From Halomonas ventosae (GTDB lineage Bacteria > Pseudomonadota > Gammaproteobacteria > Pseudomonadales > Halomonadaceae): a stretch of DNA of 64,000 nt. The DNA is taken from contig NZ_SNZJ01000002.1 of the NCBI RefSeq assembly GCF_004363555.1, forward strand, positions 1-64,000, read 5' to 3'. A program made the translations under genes and the position numbers. Below the pieces are notes generated by a model. The model did no database searches. It was not told the DNA's origin and saw only the letters and a program-made list of their open reading frames with translations. The stretch's first letter is position 1. Each line of letters starts with the position of its first letter. Shown here piece after piece: positions 26,743 to 35,121 of this stretch.

Positions 26743-27771
26743 ATGGCCATGACGACATCACGACAGATTCCCGCTGCGCTGCTGGAGCGGCTTGCCGACA
26801 CGGCCGCCGACCCTCGCCGCCTGGAAGCCGTCGTGCGGCCCCTGCTGGACCTGCTCGAGGACGTCACCGGGCTGGAGTCCACCTACTTCACCGTGATCGA
26901 TGAACGCCGGGGCCTGCAGACGGTGCTCCATGCCCGCAACACCCGTCAGCTGCAGATCCCGGAAGGTCTGACGGTGCCCTGGGCGGACACCCTGTGCCGA
27001 CGCGCCATCGCCGAGGGGCGCGGCTTCACCGCCGATGTGGCCGGCTGCTGGGGAGACTCGCAGGCGGCACGCGAGCTCGGCATCTGCACCTACCTGAGCG
27101 AGCCGGTGCGGCTGGTCAACGGCATGCTGTTCGGCACGCTCTGCGCCGCCAGCGAAAGGCGGGTGGAGGTATCGGACAGCACCCGGCACTACATCGCGCT
27201 CTTCTCCGACCTCATTGCCCGCTACATCGAGAGCGAGAAGCTGCTCGACATCCTCGTCAACGAGAACCAGCAGCTCAGCCAGCATGCCCTCACCGACCCC
27301 CTGACGGGCATTCCCAACCGTCGTGCGCTGATCCAGTCGCTGGACAGGCTGCTCGGCGAGGCTGCGGCGCGATCGACGGTGCTGCACGTGGCCTTCATCG
27401 ACCTGGACGGCTTCAAGGAGATCAACGACCGCTTCGGGCATGACGCCGGCGACCGCTTCCTGATCCAGATCGCCGCGGCCCTCGACGCGGGCCGCGGGGA
27501 GGGCGATGTCATCGCCCGCTACGGGGGCGACGAGTTCGTCTGGCTGTGCCCCGCCGCGGGCCGTGACCCTGCCCGGCAGCGTGACGCCCTCAAGCGCCAG
27601 CTGGAGCGCCTGACCCAGGGCACCTTCCAGGCCGGCGACGATGCCATCGCCTATGGCGGGGCCAGCGTCGGCGTGATCACCACCGAGCGGGACGAGCGGG
27701 ACAGCCGGCAGGTCCTGCAGCGTTCCGACACCGCCATGTACGCGCGCAAGCAGGTTCGCAAGGGCGGGTGA
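26743..27771 (+). CDS. GAF-GGDEF diguanylate cyclase
   Basis: 342-residue soluble diguanylate cyclase making c-di-GMP from GTP. GAF domain at about 25-165 (LESTYFTVIDERRGLQTVLH ... ELGICTYLSEPVRL). GGDEF domain at about 180-340, with DPLTGIPNRR, FIDLDGFKEIND and an intact RYGGDEF. The RxxD inhibitory site is absent at the usual spacing (GEGD instead), so product inhibition may be lacking. It lies 55 bp after the dual-domain protein, probably co-transcribed: one gene mainly degrades and one mainly makes c-di-GMP. No link to the catabolic genes is seen beyond position. Confidence 0.9.
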   Translation: MAMTTSRQIPAALLERLADTAADPRRLEAVVRPLLDLLEDVTGLESTYFTVIDERRGLQTVLHARNTRQLQIPEGLTVPWADTLCRRAIAEGRGFTADVAGCWGDSQAARELGICTYLSEPVRLVNGMLFGTLCAASERRVEVSDSTRHYIALFSDLIARYIESEKLLDILVNENQQLSQHALTDPLTGIPNRRALIQSLDRLLGEAAARSTVLHVAFIDLDGFKEINDRFGHDAGDRFLIQIAAALDAGRGEGDVIARYGGDEFVWLCPAAGRDPARQRDALKRQLERLTQGTFQAGDDAIAYGGASVGVITTERDERDSRQVLQRSDTAMYARKQVRKGG

Positions 27772-27921
27772 CGACGGCGTGAGGCCCCCGCCTTGTCCGG
27801 GAGCGACATCCTGCCACCCTGGGAACGACACCATGGTCGTCAGCGACTGGCGTCACGGCGGTCGATAGACAATGGTGTCATGCCAGATCACGACGCCTTG
27901 CGGTACCTTGTGCGACGGACT

Positions 27922-27937
27922 TGCCTGATCGCGACAG
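27922..27937 (+). promoter_or_regulatory. candidate GbdR-type operator ahead of gbdR
   Basis: TGCCTGATCGCGACAG matches the minus-strand sequence at 55914-55929 between gbcA and gbcB (TGCCTGCCAGCGACAC) at 12 of 16 positions. Shared elements are TGCCTG and GCGACA. Both lie in regions expected to bind GbdR. This is inferred from the window only. Confidence 0.4.
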
Positions 27938-27969
27938 CCAGACACCGGCGGGCGTGCGGAGACGGTTAT

Positions 27970-27977
27970 AACAACAA
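27970..27977 (+). promoter_or_regulatory. AACAACAA motif ahead of gbdR (Hfq/Crc-like target)
   Basis: AACAACAA lies 31 bp before the gbdR start codon. It matches AANAANAA, the A-rich motif bound by Hfq with Crc in Pseudomonas catabolite repression. Near-identical motifs occur before several catabolic genes in this window. Confidence 0.45.
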
Positions 27978-28008
27978 CCCGTGTATGACCCCGTAGAGGA
28001 GTCTCGCC

Positions 28009-29148
28009 ATGACGACCCCCTCCCAGGCACCACAGAAGCCGGCTGCTCCCCAGGCCATCGGCTTCCTGCTGCTGGAAAACTTCACCCTCTTCTCGCTGGC
28101 CTCGGCCATCGAGCCGTTGCGCATGGCCAACCAGCTGGCCGGCCGGGAGCTCTATCGCTGGTTCACCCTGAGCCTCGATGGCGAGCCGATCTCCGCCAGC
28201 GATGGCCTCAAGGTCACCCCGGATGCGGCGACCACGGTGCCGCTGGCGCTGGACATGGTGGTGGTCTGTGGCGGCGTGGGGCCGGCGCGCGCGGTGCAGC
28301 GCGAGCATGTCACCTGGTTGCAGGGGCAGGCACGCCTCTCCCGTCGACTGGGGGGAATCTGCACCGGCAGCTGGGCGCTGGCCAAGGCGGGGCTGCTGGA
28401 TGGCTACGAGACGAGTGTCCACTGGGAGTGCCTGGCCGCCATGCAGGAGTCCTTTCCCCGCGCCCTGCTGACGACACGGCTGTTCTCCATCGACCGCGAG
28501 AGGGCCACGGCCTCGGGGGGCACCGCCCCCCTGGACATGATGCTCACCCTGATCGGGCGGGATCATGGCCGCGAGCTCGCGGCAGGGATCTCCGAGATGT
28601 TCATCTGTGACCGCGTGCGCGGGGAGCAGGACCAGCAGCGCGTGCCGCTCAAGCATATCCTGGGTACCACCCAGCCCAAGCTGCTGGAGATCGTGGCGCT
28701 GATGGAGGCCAACCTCGAGGAGCCCATCGGGCTCGAGGAACTGGCGGCCTATGTCGACGTGTCGCGTCGCCAGCTCGAGCGGCTCTTCCAGAAATACCTG
28801 CACTGCTCGCCGTCGCGCTACTACCTCAAGCTGCGGCTGACCCGCGCCCGGCAGCTGCTCAAGCAGACCTCCATCTCGATCATCGAGGTGGCCTCCGCCT
28901 GCGGCTTCGTCTCCACGCCGCATTTCTCGAAGTGCTACCGGGAGTTCTTCGGCCAGCCGCCCCGCGACGAACGACTGGGCGCGAGCCCGGTCCGGCTGCC
29001 GGTGCCACCCCCCTGCGAGCAGGCGGGGACCAACCTGGAGCTGCTGGCCTTCGAGGCCTGTCCGACCGAGCCTGTCTCCTCGGCCATCATGGCCCTCGAT
29101 CAGGCCCGCGGCGAGCCGACCTACGCCAGCGTCCTGCTGCGCTCCTGA
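28009..29148 (+). CDS. gbdR: GbdR, AraC-family activator of glycine betaine catabolism
   Basis: 379-residue activator. An N-terminal DJ-1/GATase-like ligand domain (about 17-210: GFLLLENFTLFSLASAIEPL; GGICTGSWALAKAGLL) is followed by an AraC DNA-binding domain (about 230-330: LEELAAYVDVSRRQLERLF; CGFVSTPHFSKCYREFFG). In Pseudomonas GbdR responds to glycine betaine and dimethylglycine and activates gbcAB, dgcAB and the sarcosine operon. The protein closely matches that family in length and motifs, and sits just upstream of the dgc operon. GAGGAG precedes the ATG. A strong terminator follows (29181-29213). Confidence 0.9.
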   Translation: MTTPSQAPQKPAAPQAIGFLLLENFTLFSLASAIEPLRMANQLAGRELYRWFTLSLDGEPISASDGLKVTPDAATTVPLALDMVVVCGGVGPARAVQREHVTWLQGQARLSRRLGGICTGSWALAKAGLLDGYETSVHWECLAAMQESFPRALLTTRLFSIDRERATASGGTAPLDMMLTLIGRDHGRELAAGISEMFICDRVRGEQDQQRVPLKHILGTTQPKLLEIVALMEANLEEPIGLEELAAYVDVSRRQLERLFQKYLHCSPSRYYLKLRLTRARQLLKQTSISIIEVASACGFVSTPHFSKCYREFFGQPPRDERLGASPVRLPVPPPCEQAGTNLELLAFEACPTEPVSSAIMALDQARGEPTYASVLLRS

Positions 29149-29180
29149 CCACTGCCTTACCGCCCTCCTGCCGAACCGAT

Positions 29181-29213
29181 CACCCTGCCGGCCCGTTACG
29201 GGCCGGCAGGGTG
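29181..29213 (+). terminator. strong terminator after gbdR
   Basis: A perfect 15-bp stem (29181-29195 with 29199-29213, core CCTGCCGGCCCG) with a TTA loop lies 32 bp past the gbdR stop, followed by GTCGTCG. It separates gbdR from the dgc operon. Confidence 0.75.
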
Positions 29214-29340
29214 TCGTCGTGCGTCGCAGGCGCGACAGTCATGACGTTTTTGGAATTCTCGTCGTCGCTTCCAGGCGCCGAGCCGGGGTTGGCCGGCGCT
29301 ATGCTGCCGTCGAGTCGAACACATCCCCGGAGTGGCATAC

Positions 29341-30318
29341 ATGACCCCAAGAGAGCTGCACGACGACGCCATCGTCATCGATGGCCTGATCATCGCCAAG
29401 TGGAACCGCGAGCTGTTCGAGGACATGCGGCGCGGCGGGCTGACGGCAGCCAACTGCACGGTGTCCGTCTGGGAGGGATTCCAGGCCACCGTCGACAACA
29501 TCGTCCGGTCCAATGCGCTGATGGCCGAGTGCCGCGACCTGGTCCGCCCCGTGCGCACCACCGCCGACATCACCCGGGCCAAGGAGGAGGGCAGGACCGG
29601 CATCCTCTACGGCTTCCAGAACGCCCACGCCTTCGAGGACCAGATCGGCTACGTGGAGGTCTTCAAGCAGCTGGGCGTGGGCATCGTGCAGATGTGCTAC
29701 AACACCCAGAACCTGGTGGGCACCGGCTGCTATGAGCGTGATGGCGGCCTTTCCGGCTTCGGCCGCGAGATCGTCGCCGAGATGAATCGCGTCGGCATCA
29801 TGTGCGACCTCTCCCACGTCGGCGAGACCACCTCCCGGGAGGTCATCGAGGCCTCCGAGAAGCCGGTCTGCTACTCCCACTGCCTGCCCTCCGGCCTCAA
29901 GGAGCACCCGCGCAACAAGTCCGACGCCGAGCTGAAGTTCATCGCCGAGCGGGGCGGCTTCGTCGGCGTGACCATGTTCACCCCCTTCCTGCGCGCCGGC
30001 GTCGACGCCACCGTCGACGACTACGTCGAGGCCATCGAGTACGTGATGAACATCGTCGGCGAGGACGCCATCGGCATCGGCACCGACTTCACCCAGGGCC
30101 ATGGCCAGGACTTCTTCGAGTGGCTGACCCACGACAAGGGCTACGCCCGTCGCCTGACCCGCTTCGGCGAGATCATCAACCCCGAGGGCATCCGCACCAT
30201 CGGCGAGTTTCCCAACCTGACCGAGGCGCTCTCGCGCCGCGGCTTCAGCGAGCCCCAGGTGCGCAAGATCATGGGCGAGAACTGGGTACGTGTACTGAAG
30301 GACGTCTGGGGCGCCTGA
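29341..30318 (+). CDS. M19 (renal-dipeptidase-like) protein of the dimethylglycine operon, altered metal site
   Basis: 325-residue TIM-barrel protein of the membrane-dipeptidase family, equivalent in position to PA5396 ahead of dgcAB in Pseudomonas. It keeps the second-metal residues (His in CDLSHVGE and in CYSHC, Asp in GIGTDF) but the first-metal HxD motif is lost: VIDGHND of the family reads VIDGLII (Leu16, Ile18). The bridging Glu reads Gln93 (GFQN). It may therefore bind one metal or act on something other than a dipeptide. The ATG at 29341 is chosen over the GTG at 29332. It heads the operon; the function in betaine breakdown is unknown. Confidence 0.85.
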   Translation: MTPRELHDDAIVIDGLIIAKWNRELFEDMRRGGLTAANCTVSVWEGFQATVDNIVRSNALMAECRDLVRPVRTTADITRAKEEGRTGILYGFQNAHAFEDQIGYVEVFKQLGVGIVQMCYNTQNLVGTGCYERDGGLSGFGREIVAEMNRVGIMCDLSHVGETTSREVIEASEKPVCYSHCLPSGLKEHPRNKSDAELKFIAERGGFVGVTMFTPFLRAGVDATVDDYVEAIEYVMNIVGEDAIGIGTDFTQGHGQDFFEWLTHDKGYARRLTRFGEIINPEGIRTIGEFPNLTEALSRRGFSEPQVRKIMGENWVRVLKDVWGA

Positions 30319-30405
30319 GTGCCGGGCAACACCTCTGCGCGATAGGGGCCCCGAAAGCCCCCTGCCAACTGACTGACTAGAACAACGATTTCGAGGAATA
30401 CGACC

Positions 30406-30951
30406 GTGACTCAGATGGCCCCCGAGCTGCCCATCGAGGTGGACGCCGAGACCGGCGTCTGGACCACCGACGCCCTGCCGATGCTCTACGTGCCGCGGCA
30501 CTTCTTCATCAACAACCATCTGGCCGTGGAGGAGGCCCTGGGCGCCGAGAAGTACGCCGAGATCCTCTATCACGCCGGCTACAAGAGTGCCTGGCACTGG
30601 TGCGAGAAGGAGGCCGAGTGCCATGGCCTCGAGGGGGTGGACGTCTTCGAGCACTACATGACGCGCCTCTCCCAGCGCGGCTGGGGGCGCTTCATCGTCG
30701 AGGCCATCGATCTCGACGCCGGCACCTGCCGGGTGCGCCTGGAGCACAGCGCCTTCGTCTACCAGCTGGGCAAGGTGGGGCGCAAGGTGGAGTACATGTT
30801 CACCGGCTGGTTCGCCGGGGCCATGGACCAGATCCTCGCCGCCCGCGGCAGCGCTCTGCGCACCGTCGCCGAGCAGGTCCAGAGTGCGGCCGAGGAAGGC
30901 TGCGACGTGGGCCGCTTCGTCACCCGTCCGCTCGACACCCTCCGGGGCTGA
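30406..30951 (+). CDS. DUF5943/V4R-like protein of the dimethylglycine operon
   Basis: 181-residue soluble protein matching the DUF5943 family found between the M19 gene and dgcA in Pseudomonas (PA5397-like). The fold resembles the 4-vinyl-reductase (V4R) small-molecule-binding domain (RFIVEAIDLDAGTCRVRLEH; GRKVEYMFTGWFAGAMDQIL). Cys and His residues (WHWCEKEAECHG) could bind a metal. The GTG at 30406 is preferred because GAGGA lies 8 bp upstream; ATG at 30415 is possible. It ends 12 bp before dgcA. The role is unknown; a sensor or accessory of the demethylase is possible. Confidence 0.8.
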   Translation: MTQMAPELPIEVDAETGVWTTDALPMLYVPRHFFINNHLAVEEALGAEKYAEILYHAGYKSAWHWCEKEAECHGLEGVDVFEHYMTRLSQRGWGRFIVEAIDLDAGTCRVRLEHSAFVYQLGKVGRKVEYMFTGWFAGAMDQILAARGSALRTVAEQVQSAAEEGCDVGRFVTRPLDTLRG

Positions 30952-30963
30952 GGAGTCACCACC

Positions 30964-33036
30964 ATGGCATTCGACGCACTCTTCCAGCCGATCCAGATCG
31001 GCAACCTGACCATCCGCAACCGGGTGGTCAGCACCGCCCACGCCGAGGTGCATGCCACCGACGGGGGCATGACCACCGAGCGCTACGTCAGGTACTACGA
31101 GGAGAAGGCCAAGGGCGGCTGCGGCCTCGCCATCTGCGGCGGCTCCTCGGTGGTCTCCATCGACAGCCCGCAGGGCTGGTGGAGCTCGGTCAATCTCGCC
31201 ACCGACCGCATCATCCCGCACTTCCAGAACCTGGCGGATGCCGTCCACCGGCACGGCGGCAAGATCATGATCCAGATCACCCACATGGGGCGCCGCTCGC
31301 GCTGGGATGGCTTCGACTGGACCACGCTGCTGTCGCCCTCCGGCATCCGCGAGCCGGTGCACCGCTCCACCTGCAAGACCATCGAGGAGGAGGAGATCTG
31401 GCGCATCGTCGGCGATTTCGTCCAGGCCGCGCGCCGGGCCAAGGAGGGGGGGCTCGACGGGGTCGAGCTCTCCGCCGTGCACCAGCACCTGATCGACCAG
31501 TTCTGGAGCCCGCGGGTCAACAAGCGCGAGGATGACTGGGGCGGCAGCTTCGAGAACCGCATGCGCTTCGGCATGGAGGTGCTCAAGGCGGTGCGCGCCG
31601 AGGTGGGCGACGACTTCGTGGTGGGCATGCGTATCTGCGGCGACGAGTTCCACCCCGACGGCCTCTCCCACGAGGACATGAAACAGATCGCCGCCTACTA
31701 CGATGCCACCGGCCAGGTCGACTTCTTCGGCGTGGTGGGCTCGGGCTGCGACACCCACAACTCGCTCGCCAACGTCATTCCCAACATGTCCTACCCGCCG
31801 GAGCCCTTCCTGCACCTGGCGGCGGGCATCAAGGAAGTGGTCGGCGTGCCGGTGATCCACGCCCAGAACATCAAGGATCCCAACCAGGCCCAACGCATCC
31901 TCGAGGGCGGCCATGTGGACCTGGTGGGGATGACCCGGGCGCATATCGCCGACCCGCACCTGATCGCCAAGATCAAGATGGGGCAGATCGACCAGATCAA
32001 GCAGTGCGTGGGCGCCAACTACTGCATCGACCGCCAGTACCAGGGGCTAGACGTGCTGTGCATCCAGAACGCCGCAACGTCCCGGGAGTACCTGGGCCTG
32101 CCGCATATCATCGAGAAGTCCGAGGGGCCCCGGCGCAAGGTCGTGGTGGTGGGCGGTGGCCCCGGCGGCATGGAGGCGGCCCGCGTCGCCGCCGAGCGCG
32201 GCCACGACGTCACCCTCTTCGAGGCCGCCGAGGCGCTGGGCGGGCAGATCACCATCGCCGCCCAGGCCCCGCAGCGCGACCAGATCGCCGGCATCACCCG
32301 CTGGTACCAGCTGGAACTGGCGCGGCTCAAGGTCGACCTTCGCCTGGGCACCCGGGCCGACGAGGCAACCCTGCTCGACCTGCGCCCGGATATCGTGGTG
32401 CTGGCCACCGGCGGCCAGCCCTTCCTCAGCCAGGTGCCCGAGTGGGGCTACGCGGAGGACCCCGCGGAGAGCCTGGTGGTCAGCACCTGGGACGTGCTCT
32501 CCGGCAAGGTCGCCCCGGGCAGGAACGTGCTGATCTTTGATGCCATCTGCGAGTTCTCCGGCGTCTCGGCGGCGGACTATCTCGCTGACAAGGGCGCCAA
32601 GGTGGAGATCGTCACCGACGACATCAAGCCGGGCGCGGCGGTGGGCGGCACCACCTTCCCGACCTACTACCGCAGCCTCTACGAGAAGGAGGTGGTCATG
32701 ACCTCAGACCTCGCGCTGCACAAGGTCTATCGCGAGGGCGACTCCCTGGTGGCGGTGCTCGAGAACGAGTACACCGGCGCCCTGGAGGAGCGGGTAGTCG
32801 ACCAGGTGGTGGTGGAGAACGGCGTGCGTCCCGACGAGGCCCTCTACTACGCCCTCAAGGCGCAGTCCCGCAACAGGGGCCAGCTGGACCTGGAGGCGCT
32901 CTACGCCATAAAGCCCCAGCCCTGCCTGAGCGAAGAAGGCGACGGCTTCCTGCTGTTCCGCCTGGGCGACTGCACGGCGCCGCGCAATACCCATGCGGCC
33001 ATCTATGACGCCCTGCGGATCTGCAAGGACTTCTGA
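30964..33036 (+). CDS. dgcA: dimethylglycine demethylase subunit DgcA
   Basis: 690-residue flavoprotein of the Old Yellow Enzyme/trimethylamine-dehydrogenase type that takes one methyl from dimethylglycine to give sarcosine. An FMN TIM barrel covers about 5-335 (ITHMGRRSRWDGFDWT; AVHQHLIDQFWSPRVNKR). The 4Fe-4S cysteines lie at about 347-365 (CVGANYCIDRQYQGLDVLC). A pyridine-nucleotide-type FAD domain covers about 390-680 (VVVVGGGPGGMEAARVA). Electrons would leave through DgcB and the ETF encoded downstream. GAGGAG precedes the ATG. Close similarity to histamine/stachydrine demethylases exists, but the operon fixes the call. Confidence 0.92.
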   Translation: MAFDALFQPIQIGNLTIRNRVVSTAHAEVHATDGGMTTERYVRYYEEKAKGGCGLAICGGSSVVSIDSPQGWWSSVNLATDRIIPHFQNLADAVHRHGGKIMIQITHMGRRSRWDGFDWTTLLSPSGIREPVHRSTCKTIEEEEIWRIVGDFVQAARRAKEGGLDGVELSAVHQHLIDQFWSPRVNKREDDWGGSFENRMRFGMEVLKAVRAEVGDDFVVGMRICGDEFHPDGLSHEDMKQIAAYYDATGQVDFFGVVGSGCDTHNSLANVIPNMSYPPEPFLHLAAGIKEVVGVPVIHAQNIKDPNQAQRILEGGHVDLVGMTRAHIADPHLIAKIKMGQIDQIKQCVGANYCIDRQYQGLDVLCIQNAATSREYLGLPHIIEKSEGPRRKVVVVGGGPGGMEAARVAAERGHDVTLFEAAEALGGQITIAAQAPQRDQIAGITRWYQLELARLKVDLRLGTRADEATLLDLRPDIVVLATGGQPFLSQVPEWGYAEDPAESLVVSTWDVLSGKVAPGRNVLIFDAICEFSGVSAADYLADKGAKVEIVTDDIKPGAAVGGTTFPTYYRSLYEKEVVMTSDLALHKVYREGDSLVAVLENEYTGALEERVVDQVVVENGVRPDEALYYALKAQSRNRGQLDLEALYAIKPQPCLSEEGDGFLLFRLGDCTAPRNTHAAIYDALRICKDF

Positions 33037-33037
33037 C

Positions 33038-33061
33038 CCCTAACCCTAACCCTAACCCTAA
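33038..33061. repeat. four CCCTAA repeats (telomere-like) after dgcA
   Basis: Four exact CCCTAA units run from 33038 to 33061, starting one base after the dgcA stop codon. This is a simple-sequence repeat inside an operon gap. It is the same hexamer as vertebrate telomeric DNA, which is coincidental in a bacterium. Confidence 0.85.
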
Positions 33062-33072
33062 GCCCAAGGCTC

Positions 33073-33139
33073 GAAGCTGGAAGTCGAAGACGCGTTTTTC
33101 GCCCTTCCTTTCAGCTTCCGGCTTCCCGCTTCCAGCTTG
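33073..33139. repeat. inverted repeat between dgcA and dgcB (REP-like)
   Basis: AAGCTGGAAG (33074-33083) is inverted as CTTCCAGCTT (33129-33138), with extra CTTCC-rich units in between (33107-33127). The unit resembles repeated extragenic elements. It sits in the otherwise tight dgcA-dgcB junction and could form a hairpin that shields the upstream mRNA or reduces read-through. Confidence 0.6.
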
Positions 33140-33156
33140 TCGATGAGGTGAGCGAG

Positions 33157-35121
33157 ATGCTCGAGACCCTGCTACCGATACTGATCATCGCCGCCCTGGG
33201 CGTGGCGGTGGCCGGCGCCTGGCGGCGTGTTCGCCTCTGGCGCCAGGGGCGGCCCTCCGCCGTGCCGCTGTTAAAGGGCCTGGCGGCCCTGCCGCGTCGC
33301 TACCTGGTGGACCTGCACCATGTGGTGGGGCGCGACAAGGTGATGTCCAACACCCACGTGGCCACCGCGGGTGGCTTCGTGGCCGCCGCCGTGCTGATGA
33401 TCCTGGTGCACGGCCTGGGGTTCGCCAATCCAGTCCTGGGCGGGCTGCTGCTGGCGGCCTGCGCCACCATGTTCGCGGGCAGCCTGTTCGTGGCCCGGCG
33501 CCGGCGCAACCCGCCCGCCCGGCTCTCCAGGGGACCCTGGATGCGCCTGCCGAAGAGCCTGATGGCCTTCTCGCTCGGCGTCTTCCTGGTCACCCTGCCC
33601 ACGATGGGTATCCTGCCCGCCGTCCTCGGCAGTTGGCTACTGGCCCTGGCGCTGACTGCCGTGGTGGTCTGGGGCCTGGCCGAGATGGTCGTCGGCATGA
33701 CCTGGGGCGGGCCCATGAAGCACGCCTTCGCCGGTGCCCTGCACCTGGCCTTCCATCGCCGCGCCGAGCGCTTCGGTGAGGGCAACCGCTCCACCGGGCT
33801 CAAGGCGCTGGACCTGGAGGACCACGATGCCAGGCTGGGCGTCGAGACGCCCGCCGACTTCACCTGGAACCAGCTGCTCGGCTTCGATGCCTGCGTGCAG
33901 TGCGGGCGCTGCGAGGCGGTCTGTCCGGCCTTCGCTGCCGGCCAGCCGCTCAATCCCAAGAAGCTGATCCAGGACATGGTGGTGGGCATGGCCGGCGGCA
34001 CGGATGCGGCCTACGCCGGCTCCCCCTACCCCGGCAAGCCTATCGGCGAGCATCAGGGTAGCCCCCATGGCCCCATCGTGGCGCAGAAGGGCCAGGCGCT
34101 GGTGGATGCCGAGACCCTGTGGTCCTGCACCACCTGCCGGGCCTGCGTGGAGGAGTGCCCGATGATGATCGAGCACGTCGACGCCATCGTCGACATGCGC
34201 CGCTTCCTGACCCTGGAGCGCGGCGAGACGCCCAACAAGGCCCCCGAGGTCCTCGATAACCTCATCGCCACCGACAATCCCGGCGGCTTCGACCCCGGCG
34301 CACGCATGCACTGGGCCGCCGACCTCGACCTGCCGCTGATGGCGGACCTGCAGCAGGTCGACGTGCTGCTGTGGCTGGGTGATGGCGCCTACGACATGCG
34401 CAACCAGCGCACGCTTCGTGCGCTGGTCAAGGTGCTGCGTGCGGCAGAGGTGGATTTCGCGGTACTCGGCAACGAGGAGCGCGACAGCGGTGACGTGGCC
34501 AGGCGCCTGGGCGACGAGGCCACCTTCCAGAGCCTGGCCAGGCGCAATATCGCCACCCTGGCCAAGTATCGGTTCCAGCATATCGTCACTTGCGACCCGC
34601 ACAGCTTCCATGTGCTGGGCAACGAGTATGGCGAGCTCGGCGGCCACTACCGCGTCTATCACCACAGCACCTTCATCGCCGAGCTCTACGAGTCGGGGCG
34701 CCTGGCCTTCCGCCCCTGGAAGGGCGGCAGCGTGACCTATCACGACCCCTGTTATCTGGGCCGCTACAACGGCGAATTCGAGGCGCCGCGCAACGTCCTG
34801 CGCGCCCTGGGCATCCAGGTTGCCGAGATGGAGCGCTCCGGCTTTCGCTCGCGCTGCTGCGGTGGCGGCGGTGGCGCCCCGATCACCGATATTCCCGGCA
34901 AGCGGCGCATCCCCGACATGCGCATGAACGATGTCGAGGCGACCGGCGCCTCGCTGGTGGCGGTGGGCTGTCCGCAGTGCACCGCCATGCTGGAAGGCGT
35001 CGTCGATGCCGGTGCCGAGGTGCGCGATATCGCCGAGCTGGTGGCCGATGCCCTGGTGGCGCGTCCTGCCGCCAAGGCGACACCGCCATCCCGCCAACCC
35101 GTGCTGGAGGAGGAGGTCTGA
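33157..35121 (+). CDS. dgcB: DgcB, iron-sulfur membrane electron-transfer subunit
   Basis: 654-residue protein combining membrane and redox parts. N-terminal hydrophobic helices (residues about 3-25, 70-115, 125-180) anchor it. Two 4Fe-4S clusters follow (CVQCGRCEAVCP near 248; CTTCRACVEECP near 325). The C-terminal CCG domain (about 430-630: HDPCYLGRYNG; SRCCGGGGGAP) is typical of heterodisulfide-reductase-like proteins. It likely passes electrons from DgcA and ETF to quinone. ATG at 33157 is preferred over GTG at 33148. The stop overlaps the ETF alpha start by 1 bp. Confidence 0.9.
   Translation: MLETLLPILIIAALGVAVAGAWRRVRLWRQGRPSAVPLLKGLAALPRRYLVDLHHVVGRDKVMSNTHVATAGGFVAAAVLMILVHGLGFANPVLGGLLLAACATMFAGSLFVARRRRNPPARLSRGPWMRLPKSLMAFSLGVFLVTLPTMGILPAVLGSWLLALALTAVVVWGLAEMVVGMTWGGPMKHAFAGALHLAFHRRAERFGEGNRSTGLKALDLEDHDARLGVETPADFTWNQLLGFDACVQCGRCEAVCPAFAAGQPLNPKKLIQDMVVGMAGGTDAAYAGSPYPGKPIGEHQGSPHGPIVAQKGQALVDAETLWSCTTCRACVEECPMMIEHVDAIVDMRRFLTLERGETPNKAPEVLDNLIATDNPGGFDPGARMHWAADLDLPLMADLQQVDVLLWLGDGAYDMRNQRTLRALVKVLRAAEVDFAVLGNEERDSGDVARRLGDEATFQSLARRNIATLAKYRFQHIVTCDPHSFHVLGNEYGELGGHYRVYHHSTFIAELYESGRLAFRPWKGGSVTYHDPCYLGRYNGEFEAPRNVLRALGIQVAEMERSGFRSRCCGGGGGAPITDIPGKRRIPDMRMNDVEATGASLVAVGCPQCTAMLEGVVDAGAEVRDIAELVADALVARPAAKATPPSRQPVLEEEV

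Noticed and set aside
33038..33061. CCCTAA run as a possible contaminating eukaryotic telomere sequence or replicon end.
   Set aside because: Only four units, embedded between two bacterial operon genes, with continuous sequence on both sides.
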